A stretch of DNA of 56,047 nucleotides from Pseudobdellovibrionaceae bacterium (GTDB taxonomy: Bacteria > Bdellovibrionota > Bdellovibrionia > Bdellovibrionales > JAMPXM01), in assembly GCA_021463345.1 (NCBI GenBank), contig JAJTYM010000023.1:1-56047 (forward strand), read 5' to 3'. The notes under the pieces were generated by a model. That model worked only from the letters and a program-made list of their open reading frames with translations. It did not search any database and had not been told where the DNA came from. Numbering within the stretch: position 1 is the stretch's first letter; every line of letters begins with the position of its first letter. A program made the translations under genes and the position numbers. Positions 50,759 to 56,047 of this stretch are shown in pieces.

Positions 50759-50929
50759 ATGATCCCAAAACAGCTTATCCAAGCCGCCGTTGCCGCAGCT
50801 CTTATCGCAGCCGCTTCAGGCCAGATTCCCAAATTCATCCAAACCATGCGAGTCGCACAATATCAGATCCTCAAAGAGTCGCAGGCTTCTAAGTGGGGCC
50901 GAGCGATGCTGTTACCAGTTCGCAAGTGA
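50759..50929 (+). CDS. Small hypothetical protein (56 aa)
   Basis: A strong AAGGAGG ribosome site at five bases from ATG 50759 supports translation. The 56-residue product has one hydrophobic, alanine-rich helix (LIQAAVAAALIAAASGQ, residues 5-21) and a basic, amphipathic second half (ASKWGRAMLLPVRK). It could be a small membrane or membrane-associated peptide. I do not recognise a family. It is the first gene of the accessory stretch after the tRNA. Confidence 0.55.
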   Translation: MIPKQLIQAAVAAALIAAASGQIPKFIQTMRVAQYQILKESQASKWGRAMLLPVRK

Positions 50930-51177
50930 GGCCTTCGCGATCTGATTTCAGTTTCCAAGTCCCTTGAACCTTGGGTGCCAGTCGCTTCAGTCTATGCCTT
51001 AGTTCGTCCCTCCGCAGACTTCGCGCCAGCCATTTGGGCTGTCACTCGTTTCTGCCGCTTTGCTTGGTCGGGCCGAGGCCTATCCCTTCGCTCCCTTTTG
51101 TCCCGCTTTGAGCTCCTCAGCCGTTGGTGAAGGAGCCCAAAAGGGCACAAACACAACCAAGAACCAAGGGAGCTATC

Positions 51178-51618
51178 ATGCAAATCGAAATCAAAAAACA
51201 ACTCGAAGAACTCGCTTACAAACGTTCAACTCCATTTTGCTACAGCGACTACATAGAATGTCCAACTGGCCGCTGCACCAAATGCGGATCAGACGATCTC
51301 ATGCGCCTCGTTCCTGGTGTTGGCTGTGAATGGGGAATCGATTGGGTCGTTCAGCACATTCTTGAAACTGAGCTTGAGCCCGTCGATCTCGGAGAGCTGT
51401 TCGAGGAATCTGTCCGTCAAATTTATCCTGAAACTACCAAAGTAGGCTGGATGGAATTCGATACTGTTACACTTATGAAAGAAAATGATCCAGTAGGTTG
51501 GCGTTGTGCTCTTGCAGACTACGAATCAGAGGAGGCTAGCGAAGGGACAATTCTGAGTTTCGACAATGGGTCGACCTATTACAGTTCTCAATCAATAGAA
51601 AACCTGATCGAAAAATAA
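51178..51618 (+). CDS. Zinc-knuckle protein common on mobile elements
   Basis: This 146-residue acidic protein opens with MQIEIKKQLEELAYKRSTPF and the knuckle CPTGRCTKCGSDDLMR (residues about 24-39), which has three cysteines and a G-S-D-D turn. A conserved-looking middle follows (VGCEWGIDWVVQHILETELEPVDLGELFEESVRQIYPETTKVGWMEFDTVTL), then DPVGWRCALADYE and LSFDNGSTYY. From memory this family occurs on plasmids and integrative elements, usually as a hypothetical. Start ATG 51178 has GGGAG; a hairpin terminator follows the stop. Base composition is clearly lower in GC than the core. The function is unknown. Confidence 0.72.
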   Translation: MQIEIKKQLEELAYKRSTPFCYSDYIECPTGRCTKCGSDDLMRLVPGVGCEWGIDWVVQHILETELEPVDLGELFEESVRQIYPETTKVGWMEFDTVTLMKENDPVGWRCALADYESEEASEGTILSFDNGSTYYSSQSIENLIEK

Positions 51619-51634
51619 AGCTGAACTATTTTTT

Positions 51635-51653
51635 GAAGGGCATTAAGCCCTTC
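51635..51653 (+). terminator. Terminator of the zinc-knuckle gene
   Basis: GAAGGGC-ATTAA-GCCCTTC is a perfect 7-bp stem 17 bp after the stop, followed by ATTTCTT. It overlaps the stop codon of the convergent lipoprotein gene at 51652. Confidence 0.65.
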
Positions 51654-52065
51654 ATTTCTTATCTTGCGAGGGACTCTCCTCTTTAACCACAACTATATTA
51701 CGAACAGTTCTTCGTCTCCCATCGGCACTTGTGTAGCTATACGTTCCATTACCTACGAAACACTGATTTTTCTCGAGCGTAATCTTTTGATCATCCACGA
51801 AGTCATTTTGCTTCTTTGGCACTTCCATAAAAACGGTATCACCCTTGACCGAGCAAGCTTCAAAGGTGTTGTCATAGTAGCTCGGATAATTCAAAGGACA
51901 AATGTGCGCGAGGATACCTTCATCTACAACTTGGAATACCTTCATGTAAGGGGACTCCAAACACTCAGCGCCTCGGATTTCTTTTGGCCTTGAAGCCACC
52001 TTCATTGTCTCACAGCCAGACAAAGTGAATCCACCTGCAACAATCAAAAAAATCAGGTTCTTCAT
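51652..52065 (-). CDS. Accessory lipoprotein
   Basis: This 137-residue lipoprotein has signal LIFLIVAGGFTLSGC and lipobox LSGC (about residues 15-18). Mature sequence: CLESPYMKVFQVVDEGILAHICPLNYPSYYDNTFEACSVKG, then a beta-rich C-terminus with FVGNGTYSYTSADGRRRTVRNIVVV. Four cysteines remain for disulfides after lipid attachment. No domain is recognised. The composition is AT-richer than core lipoproteins of this window, in line with horizontal origin. Convergent with the zinc-knuckle gene. Confidence 0.72.
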   Translation of the reverse strand: MKNLIFLIVAGGFTLSGCETMKVASRPKEIRGAECLESPYMKVFQVVDEGILAHICPLNYPSYYDNTFEACSVKGDTVFMEVPKKQNDFVDDQKITLEKNQCFVGNGTYSYTSADGRRRTVRNIVVVKEESPSQDKK

Positions 52066-52137
52066 ATCTACATCCTATTAAAGTTTAATTATCCATAGTG
52101 GTTAGGTATCACGCAAGAAGTGGCACGATCATCTCGG

Positions 52138-53013
52138 CTAAAGCCTACGACTACGCCGTCGAAATACTGGACGGGGCCTCAGTAAATTATTGAGATCACT
52201 CATCCGAAACCCCGGAGAATATCTCCTCGTTATTTGCGGCAATGAATGTGGACTTTGAATTTGATTTGCCAATTTCGATTTCTGGAAGGCAGCAAGCGCC
52301 TCAGGATTCTCCCATGCAAACATTCGCATCGCAAAATACGAGATCCAATCTGAGAAACTTCTCCCACTAATTGCCTCTCCATTATGAAGCCTTACAAACT
52401 CATTTCTTGATATCGGCACTACATAGAAGTGACCCTTTGAACTTTTAGGAAGAAGACAGCATAGATGCCGATCCGGACCGAAATCGAAAAGTACTGGAAC
52501 ACTGCATTCGTTCCAATCGTTGAACAAAGAAACATTTGCTACATCAGCTGGAAGTCTAAACAAATTCAAATCACGAAAGAGCTGCCCAGATCGCTTCAAA
52601 CAGTCCTCCATTCTTGGCCAATCACTTTTTCGGGCGAGACCATCAACGATCCATACCAACTTCTCTGCATAAAATGAATTTCGAGAAGCTCGCTCATCGG
52701 GCTTCAAATAAGAGTGTTGAAACTCTAAGAAATGCCCTTGAAAAGTTCTAACATCGGAGATGTGCCACTCGTTGCTCGATGAATCTCGGTGCCTGATTTC
52801 CTGCCACTCCTTAGGGAAGCAGTTCTTCCAGTTTCGATGCCATTCAGTTTCGTTTTCCCACCAGCGATCACATTCGCAGTCAACTTTGTGTCGCCAGTGC
52901 TTAGCTTTCTTGATCCCGCAAACGGGAGTCATCGGTTGTTCGCAGCCCTGGCAAACTCCAGTAAGTCCCTTTTCAGCTTCTGTTTTTAATCCATTTACCA
53001 ATGCGAATCTCAT
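52138..53013 (-). CDS. CoiA-like nuclease (competence protein CoiA family)
   Basis: This 291-residue protein resembles CoiA-family proteins, which combine an N-terminal zinc region with a restriction-endonuclease-like core. Visible blocks are CQGCEQPMTPVCGIKKAKHWRHK (zinc-type pairs, about 19-42), ENETEWHRNWKNCFPKEWQEIRHRD (about 53-77), and the catalytic-type HISDVRTFQGHFLEFQHS (D...E-x-Q-H-S, about 84-101). RNSFYAEKLVWIVDG follows. The E-F-Q-H-S motif is the usual PD-(D/E)xK variant of this family. The C-terminus is basic. ATG 53013 has AGGAGG. In competent Firmicutes CoiA acts in recombination; on mobile elements such nucleases may serve defence or DNA processing. It is divergent from the CGNR gene. 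Confidence 0.8.
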   Translation of the reverse strand: MRFALVNGLKTEAEKGLTGVCQGCEQPMTPVCGIKKAKHWRHKVDCECDRWWENETEWHRNWKNCFPKEWQEIRHRDSSSNEWHISDVRTFQGHFLEFQHSYLKPDERASRNSFYAEKLVWIVDGLARKSDWPRMEDCLKRSGQLFRDLNLFRLPADVANVSLFNDWNECSVPVLFDFGPDRHLCCLLPKSSKGHFYVVPISRNEFVRLHNGEAISGRSFSDWISYFAMRMFAWENPEALAAFQKSKLANQIQSPHSLPQITRRYSPGFRMSDLNNLLRPRPVFRRRSRRL

Positions 53014-53034
53014 CTTTCCTCCTAGCAAAATTGA

Positions 53035-53073
53035 TGTAACATGATATAAGCATCAAAGGTGTTACACCTTCAA
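53035..53073. promoter_or_regulatory. Divergent promoter with inverted-repeat operator
   Basis: On the minus strand TTGAAG (53073-53068) and TTATAT (53049-53044) with an extended TG-n and 18-bp spacer form a promoter for the CoiA-like gene. TGTAACA (53035-53041) and TGTTACA (53060-53066) are inverted copies flanking the -10. The second copy lies within a perfect 11-bp palindrome, GGTGTTACACC (53058-53068), in the spacer. This layout suits a repressor site controlling both divergent genes. Confidence 0.55.
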
Positions 53074-53085
53074 GATGGGGAATTT

Positions 53086-53613
53086 GTGGAAAAAGTGTTA
53101 CAGGACTGCTTTTATGTCGTGCAGACCGACAGAACAGGAAAAACTGAAAGAAAACCGCCAATTAGATATGACAAAAGCTATGCGTCATATCTGATCGAAG
53201 GTGCAAATAACCACGCTTCAAACTTAGAAGGTCGCGACCAGATTCAAATGGACCACGATAAATTCATTTACTGGTGTATGGACGAGTATCAAAAAAACGG
53301 TGCGTCTCCGCCTTTGCTCAATACTCTAAACAGAAACATTTGCGTCGTAGGACATCAATGTCATGTGATGCCATCGAACAAAAAACTTGCGGCGATCTTT
53401 GTTGCGCACATCCCTCACAATCCACCACCAAGCGTATTCGCTTCGTATATGTTTTCAAACATGGTTTCCCTTGGATGGTTGGATGGACTGAAGAGATGCA
53501 AGAACCCCGATTGCCGTCACTTCTTTATCGGTCGATCTAACGTAAAGTGGTGCAAGAAAAGTTGCGGTTCTCTCGTAAGGGTTCGAAAAAAACGACGACA
53601 AGATCGAGCCTAA
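53086..53613 (+). CDS. CGNR-type zinc-finger protein
   Basis: This is a 175-residue protein whose C-terminus has a CGNR-like zinc finger: CKNPDCRHFFIGRSNVKWC (residues about 135-153) then KSCGSLVRVRKKRR. It matches the C-x4-C...F-I/L-D/G-x-S...W-C...C-G-N-R family layout except that CGNR reads CGSL. Such proteins are putative nucleic-acid-binding stress or regulatory factors. The N-terminal region has no known domain. I start at GTG 53086 (VEKVLQDCFY); an in-frame GTG at 53059 lies inside the operator palindrome. It is divergent from the CoiA-like gene and could be the regulator of the pair; that is inference. Confidence 0.7.
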   Translation: MEKVLQDCFYVVQTDRTGKTERKPPIRYDKSYASYLIEGANNHASNLEGRDQIQMDHDKFIYWCMDEYQKNGASPPLLNTLNRNICVVGHQCHVMPSNKKLAAIFVAHIPHNPPPSVFASYMFSNMVSLGWLDGLKRCKNPDCRHFFIGRSNVKWCKKSCGSLVRVRKKRRQDRA

Positions 53614-53642
53614 TTGATCTGATAAAATCGGCCATAGAATAT
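53614..53642 (+). promoter_or_regulatory. Possible promoter of the IS-disrupted gene
   Basis: TTGATC (53614-53619) and GAATAT (53637-53642) are 17 bp apart, beginning right after the CGNR gene's stop and 47 bp before ATG 53690. The match is moderate. Confidence 0.3.
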
Positions 53643-53748
53643 TTTCAGTGTTTATTTAAACTAAACTTACCAGATGATATATCAATAGCATGTCCCATTT
53701 GATGGAATTCCTAACTATTTATGTAGATCGCTTAGATCGCGCTGTTAA

Positions 53749-53752
53749 GGCT
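53749..53752. repeat. Target-site duplication GGCT, left copy
   Basis: GGCT directly abuts the left terminal inverted repeat (TGGTCTG at 53753) and is repeated right of the element at 54988-54991. Four-base duplications are usual for part of the IS3 family. Confidence 0.85.
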
Positions 53753-53800
53753 TGGTCTGTCTTGTTTGATTGGTCCGCTCGGAGCCTTAGAAGTTCTGCA

Positions 53801-54607
53801 TCAACAAGCGATCTGTGATTGCGTCTTTCTGCGGGCAAATTCTCGTGGTGTCAAGTTTCCGATTGAGCTGTGCGGTCGCCATTCGTTGTATTCGATTCTC
53901 CATTTTTCTACTTCCTGTTTTGCGTGTTTGAGATTCTGAAACAGGTGAACATTCAAACACTCGTCGCGAAGTCTTCGGTTGAAAGCCTCGATGTGCCCGT
54001 TCTCAGTGGGCTTCCCGGGACGAATGAAAAAGAGCCTCACTCCGTTGATGTAGGCCCACTGATCGAGTTGCCGAGAAGTGAACTCCGAACCATTGTCCAC
54101 GCAGATCGTTTCAGGAATTCCCCGTGTTGTTCGAAGATACTCCAAAACGTCGACCACATTGTTCGAGCGAAGTCCGTAATCGAGCTCGATCCAAAGACAT
54201 TCTCGACTCAACTTATCAATCAGATTTAGGGTCCTGATTTTCTTCCCGCAAACGAGCTGATCATGCATGAAGTCCATCGACCAGACTTCATTAAGTTTAG
54301 TCGGTGTCGGCGGTGGTACGCGAAGCTGCGTGATCACGCGACGACGGCGCTTGGGTTGAGTTCTGACATAGAGATTTTCCTCTCGGTAAATGCGATGGAC
54401 TCGGTCTTTGCCGAGCTTGAACCCTTCGCGCAAAAGCAAAACGTGAAGACGCCGGTAGCCATATCGAGGCCGATCTTGAGCAAGCTCTTTTAGGCGCATG
54501 CGCACATCTCGATCGTCTCTAGGGTGTGGCTCATATCGAATCGACGAACGCCATTGGTTGAACAGCCGACAAGCGTAGCGTTCACTCACGTGGAACTTCG
54601 CAATCAA
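53801..54607 (-). CDS. IS3-family transposase OrfB (DDE integrase core)
   Basis: This 268-residue rve-type DDE transposase has HTH_21-like RPRYGYRRLHVLLLREG at about 47-63. The DDE residues are in WSMDFMHD (first Asp, about 110), CVDNGSEFTS (second Asp, about 168) and ENGHIEAFNRRLRDECLN (Glu about 207, with the following R-x-x-x-E/C block). It is normally made as an OrfAB fusion by -1 frameshifting. In the -1 frame after the slip the codons read VLKPARLRFAIKHL straight into this ORF, so the TTG start at 54607 may be used rarely. Confidence 0.95.
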   Translation of the reverse strand: MIAKFHVSERYACRLFNQWRSSIRYEPHPRDDRDVRMRLKELAQDRPRYGYRRLHVLLLREGFKLGKDRVHRIYREENLYVRTQPKRRRRVITQLRVPPPTPTKLNEVWSMDFMHDQLVCGKKIRTLNLIDKLSRECLWIELDYGLRSNNVVDVLEYLRTTRGIPETICVDNGSEFTSRQLDQWAYINGVRLFFIRPGKPTENGHIEAFNRRLRDECLNVHLFQNLKHAKQEVEKWRIEYNEWRPHSSIGNLTPREFARRKTQSQIAC

Positions 54608-54639
54608 ATGTTTGATTGCAAAGCGGAGTCTTGCAGGCT

Positions 54640-54906
54640 TTAAAACTTTTTTGCGACGACCTCTTGAAGCATCTGCTTATCGAGCATCAGGTCGGCGACG
54701 AGACGCTTCAATCTAGCGATCTCTTCATCTTGTTGCTTCAATTTCCGAAGCTCCGTAACGCCGAGTCCAGCGTACTTCCGCTTCCATGTGTAAAACGTTT
54801 GCTCGGTGATCCCAAGCTCGCGAACAAGCTCCTTCACCGCTTCGCCAGCCTCTTGACGCTTCAGTGTGTGGACGATTTTCTCTTCTGTAAATCTCGACTT
54901 TTTCAT
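54640..54906 (-). CDS. IS3-family transposase OrfA (HTH)
   Basis: This 88-residue DNA-binding protein has the IS3 HTH_Tnp_1 pattern (MKKSRFTEEKIVHTLKR, GEAVKELVRELGITEQTFYTWKRKYAGL). A leucine zipper follows (LRKLKQQDEEIARLKRLVADLMLDKQML). ATG 54906 has AAGGAG. The last codons are GCA AAA AAG TTT TAA: an A6G slippery heptamer (54652-54646) just before the stop that allows the -1 frameshift to OrfB. Confidence 0.95.
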   Translation of the reverse strand: MKKSRFTEEKIVHTLKRQEAGEAVKELVRELGITEQTFYTWKRKYAGLGVTELRKLKQQDEEIARLKRLVADLMLDKQMLQEVVAKKF

Positions 54907-54987
54907 AAGTCTCCTTCTTGTCGTTTGGAGACCACTTGTCACGTCGCTTCTAAAATTTCGATGGACCAGTTATTTCAAAGCAGACCA

Positions 54988-54991
54988 GGCT
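54988..54991. repeat. Target-site duplication GGCT, right copy
   Basis: This is the second GGCT, directly right of the terminal CAGACCA. Removing the IS and one of the two copies restores the reading frame of the disrupted gene. Confidence 0.85.
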
Positions 54992-55281
54992 GGCGAGAAT
55001 CCTATCATTCGATTTTCAGATGTGGAATCAGGGGAGATAGTATTATCATTTGATCGTAAATATCGACCTTTTATCCCTTCTAATTTGGGCTACAATCAGC
55101 CAGATGAGCGCATTCGCATTCGCGAGTGCAAGCTAACTAGAGAACTCGGTTTAGATCTTCAAAAAGCCAGAATAGATTTGAATGATATGTCCGGCGGACG
55201 AGTGTTCATCAGAAAAGATGGCTCGTTTATTAAGTTGAAAGATGGAACACAATTGAAGGTGTCGAACATTAATCTCAAAAA

Positions 55282-55941
55282 TTAAAGCTTACTCACGAAC
55301 TCCTTCACCTGATTGAAATGAACTTCACAAAGACCAGTGCCATAAGTCGGTTCAAACTGCATCCAGCAATTCTTGCAACCTTTGTGGGTCTCATAGGTTT
55401 TATCATCGTAACCGTCGTCCGCCCCTAAAAAATGTAGAAATTCGTGAAAAATCAATTCCTGATACAGCTGATTGAAACCCACAAAAGCAATTTCGCTTTT
55501 GGCATTACCTTGGGCAGCACCATGCCAGATGGCATTTCCGCCAATATTTGTACCTTCCTTAAAATCAAAAATTACCAGATTTGGAACAATGTCTCTCGTT
55601 AGACTTGCCAATGCAGATTTCGTCTCTTTAATCCAAGCATTTTTAACCCCAACTTTCGATACGATTTCGTCTAATGTTGGATCTAAAAGCATTCCAACTT
55701 CTGCACTTATGCTTTCCCATGAGCTGTGCATTTTATCTTTCCACCTAGAGTTCAAAAGACGATCAAACTCAGCAAATTCGGATTTGCCGTCACAAATTTG
55801 AAGCTTGGGAACCGGCAACCCTCTACTTTTTAGGTGCATCAGAAGCTGCATTATCGACCGTTCAATTGATTCGATCCTGGAGGATTGTCCAACGCAGAAG
55901 TATGCAACTTTCAAAATGCGAAGCTCGCTTCCTTGAATCAT
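55282..55941 (-). CDS. HExxHxxGxxD metalloprotease-like protein
   Basis: This 219-residue protein has the zinc-protease motif FHEFLHFLGADDGYDD (residues about 167-182), the H-E-x-x-H-x-x-G-x-x-D form known from snapalysin-type metzincins, where Asp replaces the third His. It is followed by HKGCKNCWMQFEPTYGTGLC (about 188-207), where CWMQ could be the Met-turn and three cysteines may be structural, partly like archaemetzincins. There is no signal peptide, so it is probably cytoplasmic. ATG 55941 has no good ribosome site, and later starts are possible. It overlaps the disrupted gene by four bases at the 3' ends. It is the last accessory-type gene before GC-rich DNA resumes. Confidence 0.72.
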   Translation of the reverse strand: MIQGSELRILKVAYFCVGQSSRIESIERSIMQLLMHLKSRGLPVPKLQICDGKSEFAEFDRLLNSRWKDKMHSSWESISAEVGMLLDPTLDEIVSKVGVKNAWIKETKSALASLTRDIVPNLVIFDFKEGTNIGGNAIWHGAAQGNAKSEIAFVGFNQLYQELIFHEFLHFLGADDGYDDKTYETHKGCKNCWMQFEPTYGTGLCEVHFNQVKEFVSKL

Positions 55942-56047
55942 TTGGGCTCAGCGGGATGGCATCGCCACCCGCACCGGTCACCTTCGACCCGAAGACGCGC
56001 TCGACGAGATTGTGCGGTTCTTCGAGGCGCGGGTTTCCGCCTTGCGA
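55942..56047. other. GC-rich edge fragment
   Basis: From about 55950 base composition jumps back to GC-rich. Frames are open on both strands to the edge (plus strand: RDGIATRTGHLRPEDALDEI; minus strand: RVFGSKVTGAGGDAIPLSP), and I cannot tell which, if either, is coding. It probably marks the accessory/core (or accessory/other element) boundary. Confidence 0.35.

Larger units (their letters stand above)
53753..54987 (-). mobile_element. IS3-family insertion sequence, complete, 1,235 bp
   Basis: The ends are TGGTCTG (53753-53759) and its complement CAGACCA (54981-54987). Imperfect inverted repeats continue inward with a second shared block TGGTCC (53771 and complement at 54963-54968) and CTTAGAAG/TTTAGAAG. 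It carries orfA and orfB on the minus strand in -1 relative frames with an A6G slippery site, and is flanked by a 4-bp GGCT duplication. It is intact and potentially active, and resembles the IS407-like group by its orfA/orfB sequences. Confidence 0.93.
53690..55285 (+). pseudogene. Small gene interrupted by the IS3-family element
   Basis: Left of the IS, ATG 53690 opens MSHLMEFLTIYVDRLDRAVK. Right of the IS the same frame resumes at 54992 after the duplicated GGCT and continues GENPIIRFSDVESGEIVLSF... to the TAA at 55283-55285. Joining 53690-53752 to 54992-55285 gives 119 codons including the stop, with no stop inside and a natural junction AVKAGENP. The intact product would be a 118-residue, charged alpha/beta protein with ELGLDLQKARIDLND and GGRVFIRKDGSFIKLKDGTQLK. 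I do not recognise it. No strong ribosome site precedes the ATG. It overlaps the metalloprotease gene tail-to-tail by four bases. Confidence 0.82.

Noticed and set aside
50992-51201. 69-codon minus-strand ORF before the zinc-knuckle gene
   Set aside because: Cys/Arg-rich, no ribosome site, overlaps the leader of a well-supported gene.
54866-54988. First 41 codons of the plus-strand frame ending at 55285
   Set aside because: They are antisense to the IS orfA and its terminal repeat; the true 5' end of this gene lies left of the IS at 53690.
55942-56047. Second copy of the tRNA-Gln 3' end (attR)
   Set aside because: No match to the tRNA T-arm or acceptor sequence in the last kilobase; the far end of the element, if any, must be outside.
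1-56047. CRISPR arrays, rRNA operons, tmRNA
   Set aside because: No regularly spaced direct repeats of 23-40 bp with unique spacers and no recognisable rRNA or tmRNA sequence were found on reading through.

Overview
The window is 56 kb of mostly high-GC (roughly 65%) bacterial chromosome that ends in about 5.4 kb of clearly AT-richer accessory DNA behind a tRNA-Gln gene. The core genes fit a Gram-negative bacterium of the former Deltaproteobacteria / Bdellovibrionota type. They include zapA, 5-FCL, RNase Y and tyrS in one run, spoVG in a lipoprotein-rich Gram-negative genome, GlpX-type FBPase, pyruvate phosphate dikinase and a complete MoxR-Bat operon. This placement is inferred from gene content and order, not measured.

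Layout. 0-0.3 kb: 5' end of tilS, running off the window. 0.6-6.6 kb: small conserved genes, mostly minus strand (coiled-coil secreted protein, phasin-like protein, START-like protein, zinc-ribbon protein, glpX, thioesterase, PilZ protein, Spx/ArsC-like protein, YceD). 6.8-9.4 kb: a short-chain dehydrogenase, gpmA and a membrane-anchored hypothetical. 9.4-19.5 kb: a minus-strand housekeeping block smc - ftsY // zapA - (possible 6S RNA) - 5-FCL - rny - tyrS - ferredoxin. 19.8-27.9 kb: two envelope proteins, glyS-ppdK, a diheme cytochrome c, a J-domain-like membrane protein and a short Mrp/ApbC ATPase. 28-36 kb: two lytic transglycosylases and two large membrane proteins (GT-C/Agl23 type), then a family-2 glycosyltransferase. 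36-44 kb: a seven-gene, translationally coupled moxR-DUF58-DUF4381-like-batA-batB-batC-batD operon. 44-47.5 kb: an HtpX-like membrane protein without its zinc site, DUF1844, a DegP/HtrA protease and spoVG. 47.7-48.9 kb: a decayed deletion fusion of a DUF1592-type and a DUF1552-type gene. 49-50.2 kb: two small ORFs.

50.4-55.9 kb is the accessory region. It follows a tRNA-Gln(TTG) and starts with a REP-like palindrome and three GGTGACC repeats at an exact 11-bp period. Its cargo includes a zinc-motif protein common on mobile elements, a small lipoprotein, a CoiA-like nuclease and a divergent CGNR-type zinc-finger protein sharing a promoter with an inverted-repeat operator. It ends with a snapalysin-like HExxHxxGxxD metalloprotease. 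A complete IS3-family element (1,235 bp, 4-bp target duplication GGCT, A6G frameshift signal) sits inside a small gene. Removing the IS and one GGCT restores an uninterrupted 118-residue reading frame. No integrase and no second attachment site lie in the window, so the extent and type of the element remain unknown.

The strongest items for a second look are the IS-disrupted gene, the CoiA-like/CGNR divergent pair with its shared operator, the zinc-less HtpX homologue, the DUF1592/DUF1552 deletion fusion, the Mrp protein lacking its CxxC, and the ferredoxin with an Arg/Gly-rich tail.
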